A stretch of 28,185 nucleotides of DNA from a virus. The stretch covers positions 1-28,185 of IMG/VR virus record IMGVR_UViG_3300044700_000157; one strand, given 5' to 3'. Of the stretch, positions 10,173 through 18,805 are shown piece after piece; the first letter of the stretch is position 1, and the number at the start of each line of letters is the position of its first letter. The position numbers and the translations under genes are program-made. Below the pieces are notes generated by a model. That model searched no databases. It was not told where the DNA came from and worked only from the letters and a program-made list of their open reading frames with translations.

Positions 10173-11723
10173 ATGGCACAAAATTACGGTTCAATCAAAA
10201 GCATGAAAACTGCCAAAATTGGCACAATCATGTTATGGGCAGGAGATGGAAATGATGGAGACTTGCTCTCCAACGTTCCTACTGGATGGATATTGTGTGA
10301 CGGAAGAGTGTATCCTGGTAGTAGGTATCCGCTTTTAACATCTGTTCTTGGTAATAGTTATGGGGGAACTCCTCTCACTGGAGATTTCCCACATTACGTT
10401 GGAACTATTAAACTTCCAGATATTACTGGAAGGTGTATGATGGACTTGGAACCAGAGATGCTAGCATTATCAAAGTATCAATATGGACAAGTTGATGCAT
10501 ATTCTAAATTGGCTAGTCTTGTTGTTGATGATGGATTGAGCATTTCTATTCCTACTCTGATTTCCGCAGATACAGATTTAGCATTTAATGTTACTTCTGA
10601 TATTCAATTTGTTGGTAAAATGACTGGTGGAGTTGGAGCAAACAATATTACGATTAGTCCTCCATCATTTTCAACAACTGTTTATACTGTTCCCAGAAAA
10701 CTTGGCATTAATCATATGCCATATCACAAACATCCTGGAACATATGAGAGCGCACAAGCATTTCAAGCTCCACCCGATGTTTTTTCCCCATCAACGATGT
10801 CGATTGGTGGAACTAGAACTCTTCCCAATGGTTGTGGAACTGGATCATGGAATGAAGCAACGTTCAATGATGCTGAAAATGCAGAAACATGGTGCGGCGG
10901 CAGTAGTGTAATTACATTTTACGATGAAAATACATTGATTCAAACAAATCAATTCAATACATTTCCTGGTCAAGGTGGTGGTGTTACATATGACTATAGC
11001 AAGATACCATCCTCTAGTGCAACTGCAAGAGTTCTAGAATCTCAGATTTATACAGATGCATTTACAAGTATTCCAGTTACTACTCACGCAGAAGATGCAT
11101 GGACTGGAATATTTCCTCGTCCAATCGAAACTCAAAATAGAAGAAATTATTTTGGTATCAATACTGGTATTACAGGTGGTACAGGACTTTCAGATGATCC
11201 AGAAGCAACTGCAGTATTTGGCGTTAATAATGTTACCATAACAGCGGCCTCTGCTCAGGTAACATTACCAACAGGAACAAATCTTGGAACAAATAAAGAT
11301 TCTATAGTTCCATTTATGTACGTTCAATCTGGATCCACCAGTGGAACATTTGTTGATTCTGGAACTCAAGTTTTGGGTATATTTCTGGATGATAATAATA
11401 ATTATGTTTTAGATTTAAGTAAGCCAATTGCTGGTGGAGGATCAATTCAGACAAGCTTAACATTTAGACATGGAACTTTTCCAACCACTTTGAATTCTAC
11501 TGCTGCAGCACAAGATCCAGCATCTACAACATTTCAAGCACACAATCATGCCAGCTTTGATGTTACCATGTTAAATGGCAACCTTAGTGGACCAACAACT
11601 CATCCAGTTACTAATGTTCAACGAGGTGATGTTACGCCAGAAACTATTTCTGGCGCTCTAAATATATTAGCAAACATCGCTAACCCATCACTAAACGTTG
11701 TTTACATAATTAGGGCGTACTGA
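10173..11723 (+). CDS. Tail collar-domain fibre protein 1
   Basis: This 516-residue protein has a phage tail collar domain (Pfam Phage Tail Collar type) at residues 36-88: PTGWILCDGR, RYPLL, LGNSYGGT and KLPDITGR. This is the pattern of short-tail-fibre and baseplate fibre tips. Two His clusters follow, H181-H185-K-H187 and H457-N-H459. In T4 gp12 and gp37, HxH histidines from three chains bind metal along the fibre axis, so a trimeric metal-stabilised tip is likely. It ends in VVYIIRAY, similar to the ends of the next two proteins. The ATG lies 4 bases after the stop of the giant gene. A receptor-binding or distal fibre role is inferred; the exact T4 counterpart is unclear. Confidence 0.8.
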   Translation: MAQNYGSIKSMKTAKIGTIMLWAGDGNDGDLLSNVPTGWILCDGRVYPGSRYPLLTSVLGNSYGGTPLTGDFPHYVGTIKLPDITGRCMMDLEPEMLALSKYQYGQVDAYSKLASLVVDDGLSISIPTLISADTDLAFNVTSDIQFVGKMTGGVGANNITISPPSFSTTVYTVPRKLGINHMPYHKHPGTYESAQAFQAPPDVFSPSTMSIGGTRTLPNGCGTGSWNEATFNDAENAETWCGGSSVITFYDENTLIQTNQFNTFPGQGGGVTYDYSKIPSSSATARVLESQIYTDAFTSIPVTTHAEDAWTGIFPRPIETQNRRNYFGINTGITGGTGLSDDPEATAVFGVNNVTITAASAQVTLPTGTNLGTNKDSIVPFMYVQSGSTSGTFVDSGTQVLGIFLDDNNNYVLDLSKPIAGGGSIQTSLTFRHGTFPTTLNSTAAAQDPASTTFQAHNHASFDVTMLNGNLSGPTTHPVTNVQRGDVTPETISGALNILANIANPSLNVVYIIRAY

Positions 11724-13135
11724 TGGCAACACATTACACAAAAGAAAAAAGTAAATATGGTACTCTTACTGGCAGCATAATTATTTGGCCTGTGGAAATT
11801 CCTGTACCAAATAATCCTCAAAGTGTAGAAGTTAAAAATATTTTGCCAGCTGGATATTTGAGATGTGATGGATCTAAGTATAATGCCTCACAGTATCCAG
11901 ATCTTGCATCAATTATTGGGACGGGAACTAATTGTAAATTTGTAAGAAAAGATCAAAATGGAGATCCACTTACACAATTGACAGATGAAGAATTTGTTGT
12001 TCCAGATCTTGGATCTAAGTATCCCAGACCAGTTCCTGGTGCAGATGCTGGAACATACAATAATATTTTAACAGAAACTCAATCTGGACTTTTTATTAGA
12101 AGGTCTGGGATTGGTGTTGAAGCCACATCTAACGTTGGACAAGTGGCTCAGGTAACATATACTGGAAAGTTTATTATTCCTCCTCAGACTATATCTTTAA
12201 AAGGAAAACCAAGTTATACATGGGGAAATGCTGGATATACCGATTCGGAATCAGTTGATGCTTTGGCAATTCACCCACACATGCACTTCTCCACTACAAA
12301 TAGAGTTAGAATTAAACCAAGGAATGCACCAGCAAGCGGTCAAGATCTTGCTTTTGGAACAAATAACTTCCAGAATGCGAGTACAATAAACGTTAGTGAT
12401 TGGTTAAATGCCACCAAATATAATGAGGGTGGACTATCAAACAACTCTCCTGGCAGTAATCAACCAGCGTGTTGGGCTATTGCGTCTGGGACAAAAGCGG
12501 GAACGCCAGATGATATTAATATTGTCCCACTACCACCTCCACTATTTTTAGGATCACAAGTTATCACATTTAATAATTTTTGTAGAAGTGGATGTGAATT
12601 GACAAACTTGAGATGTTATTGTTTGTTGACTAGTGGCGTTACTTACGATCTTGCTAATGACTGGTTTGGATTTCCTGGAACTAGAATTAGACAATATGTA
12701 GATAGTCTTATTGGTTGTGTTCCTGATTTGTTTAATGGAGGAGCTGATGGATTTGGATGGAATACAAGTGGAACAGCACCTTCAACTTATATTTCTGGCG
12801 CAGCTCAAGTTCCAATCGATTGGAAAGGAACATCACTTGCTGATGTACTACCACTAAATTCTAATCTAACCGAACAAACGTCCTATCCGCAGGCAAATAA
12901 TATTGTAACTGAAGTGCAAGAACTTAATTATACTGACGGTGTTGATGATCCAACCATACATAATCATAAAATTCTTATAACAAGATCTGGTCATAATTTT
13001 AAAATTGTCACTGATACTTTTTTATTGGAACCAGATGCATTAAATACTACTATAAGTCTTTTTCCAGACACTGAAGCATCTATTGATGCAATAACATCAC
13101 CATTCATTGTATTAGAATATTTAATTAAGACATAA
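11723..13135 (+). CDS. Tail collar-domain fibre protein 2
   Basis: This 470-residue protein is a diverged paralogue of its upstream neighbour. The collar motif is at residues 40-97: LPAGYLRCDGS, QYPDLASIIGTG and FVVPDLGSK. The usual YGG turn is missing and replaced by a longer loop. His clusters are H184-P-H186-M-H188 and H413-N-H415, with a further His in RSGHN just after. The C terminus VLEYLIKT matches the family ending. Several cysteines lie between residues 280 and 320 (NFCRSGCELTNLRCYCLLT), unusual among the neighbouring fibre genes. The ATG overlaps the TGA of the upstream gene, with AGGG eight bases before it as a weak Shine-Dalgarno. It is probably a virion fibre component co-translated with protein 1. 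Confidence 0.75.
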   Translation: MATHYTKEKSKYGTLTGSIIIWPVEIPVPNNPQSVEVKNILPAGYLRCDGSKYNASQYPDLASIIGTGTNCKFVRKDQNGDPLTQLTDEEFVVPDLGSKYPRPVPGADAGTYNNILTETQSGLFIRRSGIGVEATSNVGQVAQVTYTGKFIIPPQTISLKGKPSYTWGNAGYTDSESVDALAIHPHMHFSTTNRVRIKPRNAPASGQDLAFGTNNFQNASTINVSDWLNATKYNEGGLSNNSPGSNQPACWAIASGTKAGTPDDINIVPLPPPLFLGSQVITFNNFCRSGCELTNLRCYCLLTSGVTYDLANDWFGFPGTRIRQYVDSLIGCVPDLFNGGADGFGWNTSGTAPSTYISGAAQVPIDWKGTSLADVLPLNSNLTEQTSYPQANNIVTEVQELNYTDGVDDPTIHNHKILITRSGHNFKIVTDTFLLEPDALNTTISLFPDTEASIDAITSPFIVLEYLIKT

Positions 13136-13136
13136 C

Positions 13137-16100
13137 ATGGTAGCATTTAATCCTGTATATCGTAACAATCGACAAAATTTTTACTCAGAGAAAGGTCCAG
13201 ATTCTGTCTCTGTTGGTACAATTATTAATGTCTTAAAAACTAAGGCTGGCAAAAAATCTTTTGATTCTGAGTTTGTGCCAACTGGAAATGCTTTAAATGG
13301 CACAACTTCTTACATTAATGTTTCTGGAAACGCACAACCAGAAATAAATCCAGATTTTCAATACAGAGGATATCTCTATTGTGATGGATCTGAATATAAT
13401 ATTGCAGATTATCCGTTGTTATATGCTGCAATTGGGAATGTTTATGGTGGATCTCCTAGTAATGGAATTACTGTTTTAAGTCGTGGTAGTGGATATGCTG
13501 GTTCGAATACAATAACCTTTTCTGCAGCACCAATTGGTGGCATCACAGCAACTGGTGTTCCAGTAATTGAATCTGGTCAGGTTGTTGGAATTACTATTAT
13601 TAGAGCAGGAGTTGGATATACAGCACCACCAACCATAACTTTCACTGGTTCTGGTATCGGGGCAACGTTTGAAATTAGACTAAATCGTGATGGTTCTATT
13701 TCGCCAATTACACAGGATAATGTATTGGAGCATTGGCCTGATACAAACATGGGAACTTTTGCTGTTCCTGATCTTCTTGCCAAGAAGATCGTTGGATTTG
13801 GCGCAGTCTATGGTAGTGGATCTCCAGTTATTGGGAATATCGATATCGTAATTGGACCAGAAAGTATTGGTGGAAAATGGTACTTTGATGAACAATCACA
13901 GAAAGGACAGTTTAATCTAGGAGCCGTCAGCACAACAGGTTATACAAATGTTACCGACACTCTTGGTGGTGCTATTATAGGATCTGAAACAATTACATTT
14001 ACACTACAAGAAAAGAGATTATCTGGGGCGCCTCAGCATTCACATTTACTACTGCACTCAGAAGCACCTGCAACGCAGGGTGGAAAGCCTGGTGTCACAT
14101 ATGATAGCTATTTAACTGGATACAAGAATGGAACTGGTAAGATTGAGGGATTTACTCCATCTGGTGGTATTGCTCTTACGCACAATCATGCTCTTTTGAA
14201 AAAAGCAAATACCAGCACAACATTTGCAACCTATGATAGGTACAACTTTACTGGTGGAGATCCAGCATTAGGAACATCAAATCCATCTGGTAATATTTAC
14301 GCATCGGGTGGTTCTGGATCGTTTGAATTAGTCACATTTACTCCAAGTCCAACATTTAGAGTTTTTAACAATAGTTCTCAAATTGGTGGCAGAACTATTT
14401 TGACTTCGGGGACACCAATTTATAATTTTGTGACAACAAATTATAATAACCCTGGTACTTATACTTATAGTTTTAATACTTCTGTTGATGAAGTTACTAT
14501 TACAGTACAAGGTGGTGGTGCATCTGGTGCAGTTTATGATCAACAGGGAAATGATGGCGGCACATCTTCTGTAAATGTTGGTAATGGTGCAATTGTTATT
14601 ACTGCTGGTGGTGGCGTGAAAGGTGGCGCCGCAGGATTTTCTAGTGGTGGTAGCGGAGGAAGTGCTGGATCAAATACTATTACTGGTTCTGCATCTAGTA
14701 TCTTTAACATTCAGCAAGATCAAGGCGGTGCTTTAGCTGGATTTTCTGGTGGAAGTGGACAAGCTGGACCATTTTGGAAAGCAGTGAATGCGGTAGAAAA
14801 TCCTAGTGGAACTTGGGGAGGCGCTGCCAGTGCTAGTGGAAGTGCTGGAAGATATTTGAGTGTTAGTCAAATTGTTGATCTTGCAGCGGTAACAGTTGCC
14901 TATCCTAGCACTGGTAACTTCGCTGTTCAAGCATCAAATCCTAATTACTCGATTAATGCAGTAACTATTGAACTTTACGGGTCTATTGGAATTAATCCTA
15001 GTGCATATGAATATGGTTGTACTACTGGGCAAGGTGGTCCTGGTAAATATATGAAACTCTCTCTTAAGAGTCTTTCTTCTGGAGCCGTATTTGGGTTTTA
15101 TCCTGGACAAGGTGGACTACCAAGGGCAGGATCTGCAACTGCAACGTATGGAACTGGCGGCGGCGGGATTGGTGGTGCTGGATATGTTAGTAATGGTGGT
15201 GGTGGTGGTGCTGCAACTGTTCTCACTGGTACTATTGGTGCTACTGTGCAGATTGTTGCTGGCGCTGGTGGCGGTGGCGGCGGTGGAGGTACTGGTGAAG
15301 GTCAGTGTGGTGATAATGCTACTGGAAATCCGATCACAGATGCCGCCCAAGCAGTAACCTCTCCATTATTCTCTGGTGCTGGTGGATCTGGTGGTAACTA
15401 TGGATGTACTGGCGGCGGCGGCGGTGGTGGCGGCGGCGGTGTTGGTCTTCAAAGTCAAACTGGTGCTGGTCAAGGTCCAGAAGGTGGTGCTGGCGCAGGC
15501 GGATCTGGCGGTGGTGGTGGTGGAACTGGTGGTCACGGCGGTGGTTATGGTGGTGCTAGAGGATTAACCAGCTACCGATCTGATATTTTTGATTTAGTTG
15601 CTTCTGGTAATTCTTCAGAAACTAATGGCAAGATCGTAGGTCAAATTCAGGAAGATAGAAGTTATTGGACTTCTGGTGGCGGTGGTGGAGGATCTGGTGG
15701 TAGAATATCTGGAAATATTTTAGGATCTGCACTTCAAGCAAATGGTATTTCTTCTGCGACAATTACTGTAGGTGGCGGTGGTAGCGGAGTATCTAGACAA
15801 ATTAGTGGATCAAATAATGTAAGTAGTAATAACGGCAGCGGCGGACAAGTTAGAATTCAAACAGCTGTTATTACTGGATATCAAGGTGGAACAAGTAGTA
15901 TCTCTATTGGTGATATTATAGAAAGTGCTAGTGCTGGTCCAGAAATCTATTCTTCTGGAACTGGTGTTGGAACTGCTGGCGGATTTAAATTACCAACGAC
16001 ACAAGTTCCAACTGTTGTTATTAGTCCCCAAGGAAATACTGGTGGATCTGGTGCAACTGCTACTGCTACAGTTTCTAATGGAACTATTACTGGTCTTACT

Positions 16101-16931
16101 TTAACTGCTGGTGGTAATGGTTACACATCTCCACCAAAGGTCAGATTTTTGGGGGGTTGTGGAGCAGAAACAACAGCAACTACAACTATAAATGCTGCTG
16201 GAAATGTAACTAGTATTACTTTAGGTTCTGGAACTGGCGCAGCATATACAAAGTATGTTAAAATAGGTGGTAACGAGTTAGAAAGATATATTGTTCTTCT
16301 ACCTCAAGACTGTACGAATGTAGAAAAAATTGGAGTTAAGGCATGTAGAGGAAATAACATTAATGGTGGCGAAAGACCAGACGACAGTGCTGATGAATTG
16401 AGAGTTTATTATAATATCGATGGATCAGATAATTTCCCAGATAATCAATTTGTTGGCGTTTTAGTTCCAAGACCATCAGATGCAGAAATTGCATCTAACT
16501 ATGATGGTAATGGAGTTGGAAATACTGCAACTAATTGGTATACGTACACTATAACTCTACCACAGGCAGCACAAACCACTGGTGTTAAATTTAAAATCCT
16601 TCAGAAACGAACTGCAGCATCTGGTGCAAATGATAATGGTGGAAATAATGACCAATACGGAATTGTTGAGTTTCTCTATGATTATAAATTAGTATCTGAG
16701 GTACAATTTGTGCCAACACCAGGAGAACTAGTTGCAAGTGCTGGTTCAGTTTCATATCCTATAGAAGGACCAACAAATTCTGCTTATCCAGCAGGTATTG
16801 GCGTAAATGATATTACATTTAATATGACTGCTGGTGTTCCTTTAATTCCATCTCCATTTTTAGATCCAGTGACAGATATTCCACTGGTTGAACCATACAT
16901 GTTAACAAAATATCTTATCAAAGCATTTTAA
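13137..16931 (+). CDS. Tail collar-domain fibre / adhesin with long glycine-rich domain
   Basis: This 1,264-residue protein opens with a collar motif (residues 75-105: YRGYLYCDGSEYN, YPLLYAAIGNVYGG) whose second half (TFAVPDL, residues 207-213) comes about 100 residues later. In between sits a beta module with GSGY/VGYTAPPTITF features. HxH clusters are H301-S-H303 (with H307) and H349-N-H351. Residues about 445-545 and 627-903 are glycine-rich with runs of up to ten glycines. A second GYTSPP module follows near residues 953-1035, then a region with NGVGNTATNWYTYTI. It ends in TKYLIKAF. The layout (trimeric collar, long Gly-rich tip) resembles phage adhesins in which polyglycine-II helices present variable loops. 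It is a good candidate for the host-recognition protein, though binding is not shown by sequence. Confidence 0.75.
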   Translation: MVAFNPVYRNNRQNFYSEKGPDSVSVGTIINVLKTKAGKKSFDSEFVPTGNALNGTTSYINVSGNAQPEINPDFQYRGYLYCDGSEYNIADYPLLYAAIGNVYGGSPSNGITVLSRGSGYAGSNTITFSAAPIGGITATGVPVIESGQVVGITIIRAGVGYTAPPTITFTGSGIGATFEIRLNRDGSISPITQDNVLEHWPDTNMGTFAVPDLLAKKIVGFGAVYGSGSPVIGNIDIVIGPESIGGKWYFDEQSQKGQFNLGAVSTTGYTNVTDTLGGAIIGSETITFTLQEKRLSGAPQHSHLLLHSEAPATQGGKPGVTYDSYLTGYKNGTGKIEGFTPSGGIALTHNHALLKKANTSTTFATYDRYNFTGGDPALGTSNPSGNIYASGGSGSFELVTFTPSPTFRVFNNSSQIGGRTILTSGTPIYNFVTTNYNNPGTYTYSFNTSVDEVTITVQGGGASGAVYDQQGNDGGTSSVNVGNGAIVITAGGGVKGGAAGFSSGGSGGSAGSNTITGSASSIFNIQQDQGGALAGFSGGSGQAGPFWKAVNAVENPSGTWGGAASASGSAGRYLSVSQIVDLAAVTVAYPSTGNFAVQASNPNYSINAVTIELYGSIGINPSAYEYGCTTGQGGPGKYMKLSLKSLSSGAVFGFYPGQGGLPRAGSATATYGTGGGGIGGAGYVSNGGGGGAATVLTGTIGATVQIVAGAGGGGGGGGTGEGQCGDNATGNPITDAAQAVTSPLFSGAGGSGGNYGCTGGGGGGGGGGVGLQSQTGAGQGPEGGAGAGGSGGGGGGTGGHGGGYGGARGLTSYRSDIFDLVASGNSSETNGKIVGQIQEDRSYWTSGGGGGGSGGRISGNILGSALQANGISSATITVGGGGSGVSRQISGSNNVSSNNGSGGQVRIQTAVITGYQGGTSSISIGDIIESASAGPEIYSSGTGVGTAGGFKLPTTQVPTVVISPQGNTGGSGATATATVSNGTITGLTLTAGGNGYTSPPKVRFLGGCGAETTATTTINAAGNVTSITLGSGTGAAYTKYVKIGGNELERYIVLLPQDCTNVEKIGVKACRGNNINGGERPDDSADELRVYYNIDGSDNFPDNQFVGVLVPRPSDAEIASNYDGNGVGNTATNWYTYTITLPQAAQTTGVKFKILQKRTAASGANDNGGNNDQYGIVEFLYDYKLVSEVQFVPTPGELVASAGSVSYPIEGPTNSAYPAGIGVNDITFNMTAGVPLIPSPFLDPVTDIPLVEPYMLTKYLIKAF
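15016..15850 (+). repeat. Low-complexity glycine-codon tract
   Basis: GGT/GGC-rich DNA encodes stretches such as GGGGGGGG and GGSGGGGGGTGGHGGGYGG. Several in-frame runs of GGC and GGT triplets occur, the densest near 15,270-15,300, 15,410-15,445 and 15,505-15,550. Such tracts can expand or contract by slippage or recombination without breaking the frame. Confidence 0.7.
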
Positions 16932-16933
16932 TA

Positions 16934-17554
16934 ATGACAGAACCCTTTATACCATTACATCTCGTGAAAGCAGAATACCAAGACTTCATCGGGGTTTACC
17001 CAAATTTTTTAAATGAAGATATTTGTGAAAAACTTATTTCTGAATTTAAAGATAAACTAGAAATATCTGCTTCTACTAGTAAAGTGTGGAGAAGTGATAA
17101 TCAGTTCCAAGATAAAGGCAAACTCGGAAGATCAGATACTTGTTTGTTAGTTGAAAGTTTTAACAAAGAGTTAGCACAACATGTGAGTGAATACTTGCAG
17201 GTTTGTGTAATGCACTATGTTGATAAGTATGATGCCTTAAAGAAAGAAACTTTATTTTCCCCACATTATAAGTTGCAAAGAACCCAACCTGGAGGTGGAT
17301 ATCATGTCTGGCATTATGAAGCTGGTAATGTTGACACTTCAAATAGAATTCTTGTTTGGACAATATACTTAAATGATATGCCAGATGGTGAGGGAGAAAC
17401 TGAGTATATCTATCAACTCAGAAGAATCAAACCAACAAAAGGTACAGTTGTTATTTGGCCAGCACATTTCACTCATACTCATCGTGGATTAACTGTTTTG
17501 ACAGAAGATAAATATATATTGACTGGATGGTTTATGAGAGCGCCAAAACTATGA
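16934..17554 (+). CDS. 2OG-Fe(II) oxygenase
   Basis: This 206-residue protein fits the small 2-oxoglutarate/Fe(II)-dependent oxygenase family common in cyanophages. The core segment GGGYHVWHYEAG gives a likely metal pair H127-x-E129 (HxE rather than the commoner HxD). The distal segment WPAHFTHTHRG supplies H181 or H183, and R184 or K193 may hold the 2-oxoglutarate carboxylate. A long helical N-terminal part (residues 20-105) precedes the jelly-roll. It starts 3 bases after the adhesin gene and overlaps the next gene by 4 bases, so it is co-expressed with virion genes. The substrate is unknown; hydroxylation of fibre residues is a speculative reading of the context. Confidence 0.75.
   Translation: MTEPFIPLHLVKAEYQDFIGVYPNFLNEDICEKLISEFKDKLEISASTSKVWRSDNQFQDKGKLGRSDTCLLVESFNKELAQHVSEYLQVCVMHYVDKYDALKKETLFSPHYKLQRTQPGGGYHVWHYEAGNVDTSNRILVWTIYLNDMPDGEGETEYIYQLRRIKPTKGTVVIWPAHFTHTHRGLTVLTEDKYILTGWFMRAPKL
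17507..17514 (+). promoter_or_regulatory. Late-promoter-like octamer GATAAATA
   Basis: GATAAATA resembles the T4-type late promoter core (TATAAATA) used with gp55-family sigma factors, and lies 37 bases before the ATG at 17551, inside the end of the oxygenase gene. AT-rich coding DNA produces such octamers by chance, so this is weak. Confidence 0.25.
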
Positions 17555-18465
17555 GCATCGTATCGGAATCAAATGTTCCAAATTTAGTTCTACAACTAAA
17601 TGCCATTCAGAGGCAGGTAAATTATCGTGGAATGACACGAGAACTTAGTGACAGCTATTGGAACGATCATATTGGTCCTCGTCTCTACCCATCATGGGAT
17701 AGTGATAAAGACAAATTGGTATTATTCACATACTATGACACTGGCGCATTCCATGTTCAAAGGAGAAAGTTTGTAAAAAACTTTGCTACTGGAGAATATC
17801 TGTGGAAAGATTATGAAATGGAAGTCTATGATGCTAAAGAAGCACAAGAAATTTATGAAGCTCTAAAGGAAGCATTCTATCTTATTGAAAGTGTAGAAAA
17901 GGAAAATTTCCAGCAAGAACTTACTAAGGCATACCTTGAGGGTAAGAAAGTCTCATGGTACGGCATTAGACTAGCAAGAAATTTCTTGTTGGATGATACT
18001 GATTGGGTGTTTGGTGGTGATAGTCCAATTTCTGATGAAGAAAAAGAACTATGGAAAACTTACAGACAAGCATTAAGAGATATTCCACAGAATTCTGCAT
18101 ATGTAGAAGCACATGATGTTATGTTCCCAATCTCACCTGAAGATTGGAAAAAGTTTTATAAACCAGCAAACGAATCTGAAGAATACCTGGCAACCAACTC
18201 TCAATATTTAAAACTTTCTGCATACTTCCTGTCTAATTTTAAGGAAAGAATTATTCAAACCTTAATTATGAAGCAGCAATTGATGAATCCTCTTAATTAT
18301 AAAAATTATCGTGAAGCAATGGCAGCACTTCCAGTATATCAAGGTGCAAATGAAAATGCACAAGTAATACAACAAATTAAAGAAGGTCAAGATTTAAGTA
18401 GTGAACAAGTTTTAGACTATTTGCTTACAACACTTGACACAGAAGAAAGTGGAGCAGAAGAATGA
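17551..18465 (+). CDS. Phage tail-assembly-chaperone-motif protein
   Basis: I take the ATG that overlaps the oxygenase TGA (304 residues) rather than one 24 bases upstream. Residues 143-196 carry the pattern of phage tail assembly chaperone domains found beside tail-fibre genes: R-x-x-LLDDTDW, then W168, then YRQALRDIPQ, then FPISP. The N-terminal 130 residues (LYPSWDSDKDKLVLFTYY; GEYLWKDYEMEVYDAKEA) and the helical C-terminal 100 residues are not recognised, so the protein is longer than a minimal chaperone of this type. Position right after the fibre genes supports a role in fibre folding or attachment, analogous in place to T4 gp38 or gp57A but not clearly homologous to either. The C terminus is acidic (DTEESGAEE). 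Confidence 0.6.
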   Translation: MSIVSESNVPNLVLQLNAIQRQVNYRGMTRELSDSYWNDHIGPRLYPSWDSDKDKLVLFTYYDTGAFHVQRRKFVKNFATGEYLWKDYEMEVYDAKEAQEIYEALKEAFYLIESVEKENFQQELTKAYLEGKKVSWYGIRLARNFLLDDTDWVFGGDSPISDEEKELWKTYRQALRDIPQNSAYVEAHDVMFPISPEDWKKFYKPANESEEYLATNSQYLKLSAYFLSNFKERIIQTLIMKQQLMNPLNYKNYREAMAALPVYQGANENAQVIQQIKEGQDLSSEQVLDYLLTTLDTEESGAEE

Positions 18466-18803
18466 TTGAAGTATTTGACGCAAAAAATATTTTTGACATA
18501 ATGTACGATTATTGTGAAAAAAATAATTGTGCATTAGTTTACTTTTACAATCAATCTCTAGAACGATGCGAGAATCAGGATTTGATTGATAGTGTATATT
18601 CATTCTATGAAGAATTTTTGCCAGAAGATCTGCTTTTGATTATTAAGACGAAGCATGATAATATTATTCAATTTAAAACTGATGATGCTGCGAAACTAAA
18701 TGCAGAATCGTGGTTTCCAAAGAGACAATATGTGGAAAAAGATGAATATTATTTTAAGTGCTATGTGATAGATCAGTCAGGATATATTGTATTTGAAAAT
18801 TAA
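18462..18803 (+). CDS. Hypothetical protein, acidic, aromatic-rich
   Basis: This 113-residue protein overlaps the upstream stop by 4 bases (ATGA) and sits 2 bases before the glutaredoxin gene, so it is in the same operon. It is rich in Tyr, Phe, Asp and Glu (FYNQSLERCENQDLIDSVYSF) with no membrane segment, signal peptide or familiar catalytic motif. I do not recognise a family. The context, between a fibre-chaperone-like gene and a redox gene, does not assign a function. Confidence 0.7.
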   Translation: MIEVFDAKNIFDIMYDYCEKNNCALVYFYNQSLERCENQDLIDSVYSFYEEFLPEDLLLIIKTKHDNIIQFKTDDAAKLNAESWFPKRQYVEKDEYYFKCYVIDQSGYIVFEN

Positions 18804-18805
18804 TC

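Noticed and set aside
15091-15567. Frames of 88 and 63 codons in the glycine-rich tract
   Set aside because: Out-of-frame reading of GGT/GGC runs giving Val/Leu repeats (VVVVVL); no start signals.
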